From Ophiosphaerella korrae (Eukaryota > Ascomycota > Dothideomycetes > Pleosporales > Phaeosphaeriaceae), in assembly GCA_028456385.1 (NCBI GenBank), contig JALNQF010000322.1, positions 1 to 47,438 of the forward strand: DNA of 47,438 bases, written 5' to 3'. Below the pieces are notes generated by a model. The model searched no databases, was not told the origin of the DNA, and saw only the letters and a program-made list of their open reading frames with translations. Of this stretch, positions 22,451-34,599 are shown piece by piece (position 1 is the stretch's first letter; the number at the start of each line of letters is the position of its first letter). Position numbers and translations under genes: made by a program.

Positions 22451-25400
22451 ATAAATCTAGATAATAGAAACTCTAACCTTAGTATAAAAGCCTTTGTTAA
22501 GTTACCTAGTTATATCTTTTTAGATAGTACTAGCTTACTAACCTAGATAGTATAAAGTTTAGAAGCTATACTCTAAGAGTAAGAGTAGTAGAATTCTACT
22601 AGTAAAGCTAGTAAGAACTAATAAATATCTTAGAAAATTTAAAGCTAGAAGCTAAAGACTTTATAATTAGATAGAAAGAAAGGTAAGTTTTACTTAATAT
22701 TAAAGAGTAACCTAAGAAAATATTAAATAAACTAGTACTAGTAGAACTAGTATTTAAATAGTAAAGTAGATAAGTATAAGAATTATATAGATAGAACTTA
22801 CTACTACTTATATAAACTTATTAGCTATAATTAGTTTAAATCCTAGTATAAAAACCTAAGTTTAACCTAGCTAATTTTAAATTCTTTGTAAAAATAGAAC
22901 CTAATAAAGAATTTTATCTTAGCTAAAGGCTAGCTAAAATATTTTAATAAAAGAGAGAATAAGTAGGTATTATAAGTAAATAAAAGAATTAGTAATAAGA
23001 AAAAAAGAACTTAGTTAATTTTCTCTAAAAATAAATAACTAAAAAGGCCTTAGTACTTAAATACTAGGAAGAAAAACCCTATATTATCTATTATTACTAA
23101 TTACTATCCTTAGAACTAGAAGAAGAAGCTTAAGTAGTAAGAAGACTCCTAAGACTAAACCTAAGTAGCTAAAAGTAAATACTACTTAGATAGTAAGTAT
23201 AATAGTAATCTTAATTCTAAAGCTAAAGATCTTAAAGTAAAAAGATAAGAGAATACTAAAGAAGTAAAAGAAGAAGTATAGAAATAAAGAACTAAAAGTT
23301 TCTAGAAAGAGAAGTAAAAGAGCTTAAACCTATTATATTAAATTAAAAGTAGACTAGAATAAAAATACTACTACTAGAAAGTAAAGTATAAAGAAGAGAA
23401 GTTAAAAGAGTAGCTAGATAGTAGCTAAGAGTAAAAGTAGTAAAAGACTTAATAGAGTACTTATAAGTATAACCTAAACCTTTATTAAGACCTAAGTAAC
23501 TTATATCTAACTCTAAGTTAGTAAAGTAAAAAAGGTATAAAGGTATACTTTATAAAGCCTAAAAGGCTAGTAGTTAATAAAAAGAATTTAGAGTAGTATA
23601 AAAGCTTAAAGGTAAGCTAGAACTACTAGAAGAAGTACTCTAAGAGTACTTACTAACACTAGAAAGAGATAAAAAGTAAGAAAAACTAGAGAGAACCTAA
23701 TAAATAAAAGCCTTATCTACTATAGAGAAAATAGTAAGTAGAGAATTATTAAACTTACTTTTAAGTATAGTATAACTCTAAAGACGCTAGCTATAAGCTT
23801 ACTAGTAAAAAAGATTATTAGTAGAGCTATAAAGATAGCTAGAAGTTTTAGTATTATTATCTTTAAACTTATCTATACTATATACTACTAAGTAAGCTCT
23901 AAGCTTATAAAGATATACTAGCTTACTAGGTATTATAAGAGAACGTATATAATCTACTTAATAACTTAGAAAAATAATTTAGTAAATAAAATACTAAATA
24001 TTAACTACTATAGTATTACACGTAAAGGGCATAGTAATAAAGTAGCTAGAAGACTAAGTTACTATAAGAATAAAAGTATTAGTATAAGTATTCTCTTACT
24101 TAAAAAGCTTAGTAATATAGTAGTAACTTCTAGTAAAACCTTAAACTTAAGAAAGTACTTACTTGCGTTTAGCTACTAGACTATTAAAAACACGTTAGCT
24201 AAGCTCTAAAAGACTATTAAGATAAAATTAAGTAAAAAAAAAAATAGAGTTAAAGACTTACTTAACTAATAAATATAGCCCTAAATATAACAATTAATAT
24301 AAAAGCTATTAAAGTAGATAATACTTTTATTATTAAAGAAAATAGAGTACCTAATACTACTATAAATATAAGTAGTATAGCTATAATTACTTTTTTCTTT
24401 AGAACTATAAGCTATAGCTCTATTAGAGCCTAGTAGTAGTAACTCTAGTAGTAAGGCTTTATAAAAGCTAATAGTCTTCTAAGTATATTAATTTATATAG
24501 AATATAGCTTTATAATAAGCTTATATCTTTTAAAGATTATTAATTAAAGAAGGATCCTATAAGCGCGTAGCTTAAGTAGCTATAAAGTTTTAAGTAAGTA
24601 TTTCTTAACTTTTATAGTAGTATACCTAGTAATATAGCTAGTAAAAAAGAGACTAAGAGCTATTAGAAGTATAAAAGAAGCTATTAAAGTTATAGAAATA
24701 AATATTATAGAGACTATTCTACTAGTAAGCTCTATTCTTATTCTTATTATAGTAAGTATATATAAACTCTTAAATAAAAAAAAAAGCTAGCTAAAGTTAT
24801 ACTCTTTAAAGACGTTAAAGGCTTAGTTAAAGAAGTAAGTAATAACTAAGAAGAATATATAGTTAGTAAAACCTAAAAGCTTATAAGTAGAAAGGTTAGA
24901 TACTTACTTTTATACTAAAAGTAATATATTATAAAAATAAAGTTAAAAGCTCTACTCTTAGTTTAATAATTACTTAAAAGTAGTCTATATAAGTTATAAA
25001 GTAGCTAAGAAGAATTATTACTACTACTAGTACTTTAGCTAAGTTAGTTAGCTATATAAGAGCTAAGTTAAAAGTTAAAAGTAGCTATAGTAATTAAAGT
25101 AGAAAGTAAATATAAGAATAGAGCTAAGAAACTAGTAAAAAAGTATAAAGTAGCTAAAATAAGCTTTAAAAAAAGAAAAGAAATAGAATAAAAAAATAGA
25201 GAGATATAGCTTAAGTATACTCCTAGAAAGTATTTATAACTTTACTAAAACTATAGGAGCTAATAAATATAAGAGCCTAACTACTAGTAAGAACGTTTAA
25301 ATATAGGGCTTAAGAGCTCTACGTTAGCTTAACTAATAACTACTCTTACGTTTCTTATATCTTTAAAATAACCTCGGAATTACGCGAATTCTCTATAGAT

Positions 25401-25650
25401 AATTTCTTAGGTATTAGATCTAGAGCTTTTAAAAGAAAAGGCGTTATAAGTAAAAGATAAAAGTAGTATTCTTAAAGTCTTAAACTATAGTAAGAATACT
25501 TTAAGAATAAAAATAGTAGCTAGTATAGAAAAATAGAGGTAGTATAACTTAAGCCTTACGTTAGGTAATAGCGCTAATAAAGCTAGCGCTCCCCTAGAGA
25601 AGACCTAAGTAAGTTATAGCTATAGCTAGAGCTAGATTATTAGTTTATAA
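22451..25650 (+). pseudogene. Long extra coding-like region after integrase in element A
   Basis: About 3.2 kb can be read on the plus strand with stops at plausible Gln/Arg/Trp sites and long helical, Gln-, Arg- and Leu-rich stretches (for example KLELLEEVL then LLTLERDKK near 23,610-23,680, and KALSTIEKIVSRELLNLLLS near 23,710-23,770). A PYIIYYYQLLSLELEEEA segment at about 23,075-23,135 could be a zinc knuckle (CxxC...) with Cys turned to Tyr. Gypsy elements usually end soon after integrase, so this could be a second ORF, a relocated gag-like gene, or another unrecognised insertion. No function is claimed. Confidence 0.4.
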
Positions 25651-26001
25651 GTAATATATAGTAATTAATACTTAAAAGGCTATAAATTATTTAGGAAAAA
25701 CAATACTTTTAAAGACTTAATATCTTCCTTCTCTTTTATTAATACTAATATTAAACTAAAAGGCTTAAGTAACTCTCTAGCTATATATATAGTTAGTACT
25801 AAACACTAAACTACTTATAGGAGTAGAGCTAATATATAAACCTAAATTATTTTAGATCTAATAAGTTTAAGTACTTTACTACTAGTAAAATAAAAAAGAC
25901 GTTTATAAGTTAAAGTAGAGTTTATTCTCTCTTTAAGCTAGAAGCTCCTAATTTAGTATAGTAGCTTAATAGGGCTAAGCTCTTAAAAAAAGATAAAAGT
26001 A
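25651..26001 (+). other. Element A 3' untranslated region
   Basis: No coding pattern recognised; it ends in an A-rich purine tract directly before the 3' LTR, in the position of a polypurine tract. Confidence 0.45.
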
Positions 26002-26284
26002 TATAGTAGAGTATTATAAAGAAACTAATAGTAAGAAAAAGAAGTAAGTAGTTACTAAAGAAATATAAGTACTAAGATCTTATAAAGAGGAGCTATAAAA
26101 AAAAATAAAAGAAGTAAGAATAGAAAAAGAAGTAGTAAAGTAGCTAATAAGCTCTTAAGTTATAGAATATAATCTATAGGAGTATAAAGATTATTTAGAG
26201 CTAGTTTAGCTAATAAAGTTTAAGTTCTCTAAGAATAATAAGCTCTTAGGCTCTAAATCTATATTAGATTTATAACTTTATAAT
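26002..26284 (+). repeat. 3' LTR of element A
   Basis: 283 bp, partner of 7,579-7,863. Followed by AGTAC and then the second part of the Tc1-like transposase. Confidence 0.85.
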
Positions 26285-26289
26285 AGTAC

Positions 26290-26661
26290 TAGTACTAGTT
26301 AATAATTATATAAAAGAGCGTCTTAGTACTCTAATTTAAGAAGATAAAGTACTTACTTATACTTACTCTATATAGGATTATATATATAGTTAAAAGAAAG
26401 TAGTAAAGTTACTTTAGTATAGTAATATACTTAATCTAAATACTATTAAGCCTTACTAGTTTTATATAAAGAGAAAGATAATAAAGAAAAAAGTACTAAA
26501 GAATAGAGTAAAAGCTATATATACGTAAAAGAAGTATTAGAGAGAGCTACTTTAAAAGAAGATATAAGCTTAGATTAAACGTATCTCTTTTTATATAAAA
26601 GAGATTATTAGGTTAAAAAGAGAGAAGAAGTATAAAGAAGGTAGAAATATATATAGAATAA
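26290..26661 (+). pseudogene. Tc1/mariner-like transposase, C-terminal part
   Basis: This continues the transposase after Gypsy A. At 26,421-26,453 the frame reads SNILNLNTIKP, matching the family motif GNSPDLNAIEP with the catalytic Asp turned to Asn and Glu to Lys. It is followed by KRKIIKKK, IKRISFYIKEIIRL and the family-typical end KYKEGR at about 26,626-26,643. The frame differs by one from that leaving the left piece, so an indel has occurred as well as RIP. The join at the AGTAC duplication places it directly after the DWY codons at the end of the left piece. Confidence 0.75.
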
Positions 26662-26841
26662 ATTAATTTAATTTACTACTAAGATAGCTAAGTTAATTTA
26701 GCTTAATTCTCTTATATAACTATCTATATATAAGTAAGAAAAAAGAGACCTAACTTTTAAAATATACTTCTATATTCCTAGAATTTATTATACTTCTCTA
26801 TATATATACTATCGCGTATCTAATTATATAACTTATCTAAT

Positions 26842-28207
26842 ATACTCCTTTAAGTTAGTTACTTATTAGTAAGCTAGATATTTATAAGATAAGTATAAAA
26901 TTATTAAAGTAGTTTTAGATTTTATTAAAATATACTTTATATATTATTTAGCATTCTTTTACTAATATTAGTTTAAGTTAATTTAAGAAGCTTTCTAATT
27001 TATTTACTAGTAAGACTTTTATATAACTATTTACTATTATCTTAGTTAATAAAGTATATTTTACTTAGATTTAACTAGTAGAGACTTCTTATCTTAGCTA
27101 ATAATTATAGATATTAGTATACTAAAGCTTAGTTTATAACTTTGCTAGTTTATTAGTAATAAGCTAGAATATTTAAGTATTATTATATTAGATAGTAATA
27201 TATTTTATAGAGAGTTTAATATATAGTTTATTAAAGAGTTTTAAAATATATATTACTTCTTTAGTTACTTAGAATAGTACTAGTAATTTAGCTTTAGTTA
27301 TAAAAGTAGTAACTATATCTTACTTATTTACTTTCTATATAATTAGCTTATTAAAGAGTTTAATTATATATCTTTAAAAGCTTTTTTTATCTATAGTATT
27401 ATTAGTAAAAGAAGTATTACTAGCTACTTATAGTAATTTACTACTATATAACTAGAGTACTTTTAATCTTATATAAGAGAAGTATATAAGTACTTAATTA
27501 GTAGCTTTATAGTAAGTAGTACTTAGGTTTATAAAAAGTAAGCTAATTTTATATTATTATTTATTAATCTTAAATACTATTACTTAGCTAGGATAAGCCT
27601 TAAGTTTAAAAGTAGCTATAAGTATATTATAATAGATATATAGTTTCTTAGTAAGCTAGCTTATCTTATTAATATATACTATCTATAGTAGTTAAATTAT
27701 ATATTACTTCTATTTTAAAATACTTTAATACTAAGAAACTATTATAGATCTATTTTTCTAGTAATAATATACTTTTCTTTTAAAAGATTAGTTAATTACT
27801 ATAATTTTGTAGTCTTCTACTTATTATATATATTAATAATATAGTATAGCTCGTATAATACTATTTAAAAGCTTATAGTTTTAAGTATAGCTATAAATTC
27901 TTTTTACTATAGAAGAAGTTAGATCTAAAGACTATATAGAGCTTTTTAAACTTAAAAGATTATACTCTTTTTTAGTATCTTTTTAGTATTCTTATATAGA
28001 TCTCTTAGTCTATTATAGTATGAATAAAAGTGTTAGTTATATTATACTATTTTAGTTTAAGAGTATAATTAGTAGTAATAGTTATAAGTATTTATTAAGA
28101 GTAGCTAGCTAGTATTATAGTATAATTTCTTATACTATAATATTTTATTACTAGTCTCTTTATATAATAAGTTAAGCTTTATATTTAATAAAGTAATAAT
28201 AATATAG
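26842..28207 (+). other. Unidentified AT-rich region, possibly degenerate coding
   Basis: Long plus-strand stretches read without RIP-incompatible stops (for example 27,243-27,700, then VRSKDYIELFKLKRLYSF near 27,930-27,985), but the translation is Leu/Ile/Tyr-rich as any RIP-mutated DNA tends to be, and no domain was recognised. The first 15 or so bases before this interval (26,814-26,841) match the end of segment X. Confidence 0.25.
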
Positions 28208-28460
28208 TAGAGTTATAAGGTAGACTTGACGTAAAATAACTTAATAAAGTAGTTTTAATAACTAACTAAAAAGAGTAAATAGTAGATAAAGCTATCGAAG
28301 TAAGTACTAGGTATATATACCTAGTAGCTTACTAAGTACTAACTAAAAGTAGAAAAGTAGTTAAATATTAGTAAGTATATAATATTAGTAAGTTATAAAC
28401 TTACTAATATTAGTGTAAAGTAAGAAATTTAAAGGTAACTCCTTTATAAATATTTTTTAT
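28208..28460 (+). repeat. Left copy of long inverted repeat
   Basis: Starts TATAAGGTAGACTT and matches the reverse complement of 44,350-44,632 over about 250 bp, including the shared GTACTAGGTATATATACC core and a block of TATTAGTAAGTT units. A diverged direct copy occurs at about 28,850-29,055. It could be an LTR in the opposite orientation or the terminal repeat of a DNA element. Confidence 0.75.
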
Positions 28461-29345
28461 TTTAAAAAGTAAATTCCTAGAGCTTAAAAATAGCTCTAAT
28501 TAACTATAAATACTTAATACGTAGTAGTAGTAGTTATAGTTAAAGAGGTTAATAATATGTAAAGGTTTTAAAGTTAAGACTAGTACTAAGTAAGTATAGT
28601 ACGAAGGTTTTTACTAATTTTAGTATAAAATTAAGACTTATATAACTTCTATATTTAAAACGTATTAACTATAAACTTTTTTCTACTACTTTTACCCTAT
28701 ACTATTAAAATTAAACCTAAAAGTATTTATATATAGTATAAAGGAAAGTAAAGTTAATACTACTAAGTAACTTAATAGTACTAAATCTCTATATAAGTAC
28801 TTACTATAGTTATAGGCTTTATAATAAGTATATATATATAAAGTAGACTTTACAGAAGATAGCTCTAGGAAGTATAGTAACTAGTTAATTAAAAAAAAAG
28901 TAAATAGTAAATAGAGAGCTAACTAAGAGAGAGGTATTAAAGCTATATATACTAAGTAACTACTTAGTAAGTAAGGTAGTTACCTAGTAGCTAGTAAATC
29001 TTTTAGGCTAAAGAGTATATTAGTAAATTTACTTAGTACTCTATTATACGTCTCTCTCTTCTTAAAAAGTAAATCCCTAGAGCTAAAATATATACTTATA
29101 CTAGATTATTACTATAGTATATAGTAGATACCTTTAGTATAAGCTAAGAAAGTTAATTTAAGTTAAGTTAGTTAAGTATAACTAGTTTAATATAAGTATA
29201 GAGCTAAAGTTTTTATAGATTTTAGTAGGATTGTTAATTTTACGTAACTTCTATATATAAAACGTATTAACTACAAACTCTTTTCTCCTATTTTAACTTT
29301 ATAATAATAAAATTAAACTTAAAAGTAGTTATAGCTACTATATAG
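28455..29345 (+). repeat. Direct repeat pair: 28,455-28,745 and 29,060-29,345
   Basis: Both copies begin near TTAAAAAGTAAATTCCTAGAGC and share AACTTCTATAT..AAAACGTATTAACTA and a following AAATTAAAC block. As each is also preceded by a version of the inverted-repeat sequence, a roughly 520-bp unit has been duplicated in tandem with about 100 bp between copies. Confidence 0.65.
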
Positions 29346-30300
29346 AGAGTAGAAATTTTATAAAAATAGTAATTATTAATATAATTTACTAGATAGAAAG
29401 CTTTATATAAATAGAGTATACTATATAAGTATATCTATAAAGAGTATTTAGTAAGAGTTAGATATAATAGAATAATAAGTATATTAATAAAGTAAGATAA
29501 ATCCTTAAAGGATTTATAATCTTATAAAAGTATTTATATATTTAAAGAGTATATATAATCCTAAGTAGCTCTAAAAGTAATCTTAGGAGTGCCTAAAGAG
29601 CTTAAAGGGAAGTTTAAAGAAAAAGGCTTAAAGAGAGGTTTTAGGTAGAAAGAAAAGTACTTATAATAATAGCCCTCCCTTCTCTTATACTACGTCTCGA
29701 AGCGTAGAGCTCTATACCTTTAAGTACGTATAGTATCTAATTCTATCTAGTTATCTAGCCTTAGAGCTACTTTATTAGCTATCTATAACTTAACCTATTT
29801 TATACTATAAGATTACACGTAATTAAAAAGAAGTATAGTATACTAAATAGATATACTTAGTATAGAAGAGTATATATATTAGATACTTATAGTAAGCTTA
29901 AGGCTAGCTTATAGCTAACTAAGGGTTACTTAAAAGTACTTATAACGCTAGGTTCCTAGTACTTAGGTCTAAGATTTATAGCGTAATAGCTATCTTACTA
30001 TAATTATAGGGTTTACCTATTAGATTAGTACCTAGGAACTAGACTACTTTACTAAAGCTCTAAGTAAGGCCTAAGGGCTACCTTTTATTTATAGTACGTT
30101 ACTAATTCTTTAAAATATAAAGTTATAATATATTTTTAATAAGATTTATAGTATATTATAAACTATTTTATATTATTAGATTCTTATTTAAAGTAAAATT
30201 ATAGTCTAATTTATAGTAATTATAAGCTTAGGTTTTAATATATAGAGTATTATATTTAAATTACTTAATAGTTCTAAGTAAATAAGGTTATACCTTTACG
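29346..30300. other. AT-rich DNA without a recognisable gene
   Basis: Nothing coding identified. Two inverted pieces, TAGGTTCCTAGTAC near 29,950-29,966 and GTACCTAGGAACTA near 30,028-30,042, form a potential hairpin with about a 60-base loop. Confidence 0.35.
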
Positions 30301-31080
30301 TATTAAATATAAGGTAGTTTACTACTACTTTAGTACTAGCGCGTTAGAGTTACTTAAAAGTAGATATAAAAGAGCTACCTCTCTTAGTTACTTTATCTTT
30401 CTATCTTTATTACTTCTTCTCTCTTATTACCTACTATATTATCTACTATACCTTCTTTAGTCTCTAATAAAGCTATCTCTAACTACGTCTATACTCTTTC
30501 TAAGAACCTTACTACTTTACTTAATCTAGTAAAGTTCTAGTATATAGCCTATCTTAAAGGCCTTATAACTTCTAGTAAATTTAATCCTAATAGTACTTTT
30601 AAGAGCTTTATAATAACTATTTATAAAGAGTAGTACTATATTTATAGTAGTAACTTTAGTATATATAATACTTATAAGAGAGCTTATAAGAGTAAATATA
30701 TTCTAGTAAGTACTTTACTTTCTTAGTCTAATCTAATACTAATCTACTTAGGTACTACTAGAGTTCTATTATACTATTAATATTTTTAAGTATATTATTA
30801 CGTCTACTAACTATTAATATAACTATACTACTATTATAGTTAAATATAAAGATATAACTCTTAATAAAGTCTTTAATAAGCTTACTAATAATACTTATAC
30901 TTTCTAGAGTAAAGCCTAAGCCTATATTAAGAAGTTAGTAGAAGCCTTTAATAGTTATAATTAGGCTCTTACTTATAAGAAGAAAAAGCTTAGTAGTAAT
31001 AAAGTATCCTAGTATAATACTTACTAGGTTTCTTATAAGTATAACCTTAAACGTTATAAAGTAAGTTCTCTTTTTCCTTT
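30300..31080 (+). pseudogene. Degenerate coding region, unidentified
   Basis: The plus strand can be read for about 250 codons with only RIP-type stops and a frame change: segments such as AISNYVYTLSKNLTTLLNLV (near 30,470-30,530), then GLITSSKFNPNSTFKSF, and later SKAQAYIKKLVEAFNSYN (near 30,910-30,960). It opposes the orientation of element D. It might be the gag of another retroelement; no family was recognised. Confidence 0.35.
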
Positions 31081-31599
31081 TTAATTACTAAGCTAATCTT
31101 AATATATAGCTTAGTTTAAGGCCTATAAGCTAAGCTACTACTACTAATATTATAGTTAATAGAGCTATTAAAGAGAGTTTTAGACGTACTAGTTTTATAA
31201 TAGTATAAGAGAAGCGCTAGTACTACTATAAAAACGTACTAGATATAAAGCTAGCAGGTAGTCTATTTTTATTACTAACTAAGCCTTTATATCTACTTAT
31301 AAGCTCTTTAAGCTTAAGTTTACGTCTAAATTTAATACTTAATATACTAGAGTATAATAATTTTAAGTAAAGTAGTTCTCTTTAGAGAAATAGTATACTT
31401 TTTTAAACTTATACTTTATTATTAAAATTACTTTCTAAATTACTTTCTAGTTCTCTTTTTTATTATTATTCTTTTCTAAAAGTAGCTCTAAGCTTACCTA
31501 GAAGTACTTACTATAGGAGATTTTTTATATTCTTCTAATATAGCTATATAATAGTTTAAGTTACTAGCTTATACTAAGGTAGCTTCTTCTATAAACTAG

Positions 31600-33540
31600 C
31601 TTAGCTATTTAATTAATTACTCTCTTTCTCTAGCCTTAATATCTTTATAATCTAAGATTCCTTTAACTTTATAGTAGTCTCCTAACGCGATATTATCTAG
31701 GATTTAGATATTACCTAGTTAAAAATTTACTTCTAGTAATAGCGTATACTATAGTTCTAATAGAAATATATTAAATATAAGATATATTTAGGCTATTAAT
31801 AGAGGGAGGTTAAGCTTATATACTAGCTTACCTATGTTTTTATTAATTAAAAATAGTCTAAGATATTATATATTAAATTTCTTAAATAGGTAGTAAGTAG
31901 TAATATTCTTTAATCTTAATATTACTTCCTTACCTTTATTAAAGTACTTATTTTCCTTTTCTATATTATATAATTTCTTATTATAAGACTAGGTATACTA
32001 AAGACTTATTCTTACTACTTCTTATATTTTAGCCTATTAATTAAGGTATCCTATAACTTACTACCTAAGTACTAAGACCTTTATATATACGTTCTATTAG
32101 GAGTCTAGTTACTTTAGCTAATATTTATTAGGAACACTATTAAATCCTTTAGAATCTATACTAAATACTATACGTATAGGGCTTTAGCTATATACTAAAT
32201 ACTTCTTTAAATTATAAGTATACTCTACGTATAAGAGTAATAATACCTAGTTATCTTACTAGTAATTTATATAGATCCTTAAGTACGTTTCTATTTCCTA
32301 GTTCTACTTTTTAGTCTACCTATCTATTTATAAGTAAAAAGCTATACTTAATTAATAATTAATTTTAAGGTAATAGTATATATTAGACTACAATTAGCGT
32401 TTAAAGATAGACTTTCTATCTAATAGTAAGGTGTCTAAAAGATCTTACTTTAAAAAGTATTAATTATTAATAAATTAGCTACCTCTTATACTATAATTAT
32501 CTTACTTATAGAGAAGTATTAGACGTACTTTATAAACTAGTCTATAAGTACTAAAATTAAGTTAAACTTATTCTCTTTTATATCTTTTAAGACTAGTAAG
32601 TCTATTATAAAGTCTAATAAAAAGTAATACTATACTATTATAAGTACTAGTAGTAGTACTAGTATTCTCTAGGGTATATACCTTTAAATCTTATTTAGTT
32701 AATATATAGGGTATCTCTTAATATAGTTATAAATATCTAGAAGAAGATATAGCTAATAATACTTATACTTTAGTAAGTCTATAGTCTTATTAGTCTTTTA
32801 GTAGCTACCTATTAAGTTATTATAGTTTTTTTATAGAATATTTTAGTAAAAAGCTATATTATTAAAAATCTATACTTTCTTATACTTATATAGGATACTA
32901 CTAGGGTTAAACTCCTATTTATAGTTACTCTTCTTTACTTTACTTACTTCCTAGAGGCTCTCTACTATATATATAAGATAGGCTATATTTTTTTTCTATA
33001 CTTAATAGATAAACTCTATAAAGTATTCTAGAATTTCTAGAGTATAAGCGTTTTTATCTTATATTACTTTACGTGTAAGACTATTTAGAAATAAAATACT
33101 ATATATTATAGCGTTTATAAACTCTTCTATAACTTTATAGGTTTACTTAGCTTTAGATATAATACTTTTTACTTTATTACTATTAATAGTAGTAAAGGGA
33201 GGTGTACCTAATAGTAATATATTACTAGGTTCTAATATCTAGTTAATAAATTCTATTTTAGGTATATAAGCCTTTTTAGAAGTTTAATAGGTCCCTATAA
33301 GGTCTTCCTTAACGTAGTCTTCTCTTAATACCTCTTAAAAATAGGTATTTAAAGCTCTAGACCTTTAGATAGCTTAGATCTAAAGCTTCTATTATAGCGT
33401 TAGTAATATTACGTTATATAATACTAGCTACTCTTTAATAAGAATACTTTTTATATAATTAAGCTACCTTAAAGGCCTATCTACTAGGTTCTCTTATTTT
33501 AGTTTATATTTAACTTTAAAATTAAACCTTATAAGCCTTT
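31600..33540 (-). pseudogene. Element D pol, back part: RNase H end and integrase
   Basis: Starting beside element C the minus strand reads IRFNFKVKYKLKQENLVD, the usual end of Gypsy RNase H (F-x-Y-x-x-G-x-x-N-x-x-A-D). Around 33,030-33,060 comes NSLTRKVIQDKNAYTLEIL; at 32,594-32,614 DFIIDLL with the first integrase Asp; and near 32,560 ILVLIDQFIKYVQYF, matching the V-V-D-R-L-S-K pattern. Further stretches to about 31,600 fit the integrase C-terminus. Broken by many stops. Confidence 0.7.
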
Positions 33541-34035
33541 TATAACGGGTGTTACTAGGGTTAACTTCCTAATACCTAGGAGTTATTAGTAGATTAAAAG
33601 GTAATAATAAAAGCTCGTGTTATAATCTATAATAGGCTATAAACAATAGGAGATGTTTTGTAACTATCTAAATATTATTACTTGTAGTTAATAATTAAAT
33701 TACTAATACTATCCTAATAATACGTATTACTACTAACTATATACCTAGGCTTCTTAGCTAGCTTTGTACTTTGTATTTACTAAGATCGCAAATTACGAAT
33801 TTATTACGTGCTTAGCTTTATACTTTATATTTACTAAGATTGCGAATTACAAATTTATTACGTACTTAGCTTTGTACTTTATATTTACTAAGATTATAAA
33901 TTACGAATTTATTACGTGTCCTTATTGTAGTTAGTCTCCTAGTCTAATTTGTTATCCTATAAGTTATATATATTATTGTTATCTATAGTAAGGCTAATTA
34001 GTTTAAATTAGTTTTCCTTTGTTACTACTATAACA
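33541..34035 (-). repeat. 3' LTR of element C, with internal 54-bp tandem repeat
   Basis: Begins TATAACGGG and ends CTATAACA. It is 47 bp longer than its partner and differs in the middle, where it carries three 54-bp units (33,759-33,920) absent from the other LTR. Confidence 0.8.
33759..33920. repeat. Three tandem 54-bp units
   Basis: Units start TAGCTTTGTACTTTGTATTTAC and differ from each other by transitions only (for example GATCGCAAATTACG, GATTGCGAATTACA, GATTATAAATTACG). Confidence 0.9.
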
Positions 34036-34599
34036 CTATTCCTTTCTTTAGGTAGGTTTTTATTTCTCTACCCTAGGCCTAAAGTTATTAGTCTAGTTTC
34101 TTTGTTTATTTCTAACTCTTTATTATACTCTATATCTTCGAGTTCTAACTACAACAAACTCCTTCTTATTGCTTGTGTTACTCGTAACAAGGTTAAAATA
34201 TTTCCTTGCGCCTATTATACTTAGTTAAAGCTTACTTACCTTATATCTTTAAAGGATAGTAAATACTATAGTAAGTATATTCTAGCTAATATTTAGTATA
34301 AGTATACGCTATCTAGTATTTCTCTTATAGAATATAAGTGCTTAATTTCTATATAGTCTCTTTTTGCTAAGTTGTATAAGGTAAGCTATTAACTAGGCTT
34401 AAGAAACACTATTGTTATAACTTATAGAGGCTAAGGCTAAGCGTAAGCTAACTCTTTATAAGCTAGTAGATCTTTATTCTTGTATTAAGTGTCTTTGTAA
34501 GATAAAGGCTTATAATAACGCTAAATTATCTAAATAGTCTTATACCTTAGAAGCTAAGATAGACCTTAAAGATACAGTTTAGGCTGTTTTAGCTCTTAT

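Larger units (their letters stand above)
7579..26284 (+). mobile_element. Gypsy-type LTR retrotransposon A (host of three insertions)
   Basis: LTRs of 285 and 283 bp bound it, with AGTAC at 7,574-7,578 and again at 26,285-26,289 as target duplication. Inside on the plus strand come gag-like sequence, reverse transcriptase, RNase H, integrase and a long extra coding region. Three insertions interrupt it: a solo X LTR, a solo B/C-family LTR, and complete element B. Without them it would be about 10.9 kb, long for a fungal Gypsy. The order RT-RNase H-integrase is that of Gypsy, not Copia. It is saturated with RIP on both strands. Confidence 0.85.
6525..26830 (+). mobile_element. Tc1/mariner-like DNA transposon, split by nested insertions
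   Basis: Two outer pieces, about 6,525-7,578 and 26,290-26,830, together total about 1.6-1.9 kb, a usual size for fungal Tc1/mariner elements. They carry the front and back of one transposase. The ends look like inverted repeats: ATTCTAGG near 6,532 and a following AGATAGTT...ATTAA...CTAA pattern recur in reverse complement at about 26,700-26,785, with mostly transition differences. The middle is Gypsy A and everything inside it. The exact tips and the TA target duplication could not be fixed because flanking segment X resembles the tip sequence. Confidence 0.7.

Noticed and set aside
26842..28207. Possible tyrosine recombinase (Starship captain-like) or transcription factor
   Set aside because: Some stretches look coding-like, but no catalytic or DNA-binding motif could be seen; any identification would be a guess.
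33759..33920. CRISPR-like or satellite array
   Set aside because: Only three 54-bp tandem units without spacers, located inside an LTR of a fungal retrotransposon.
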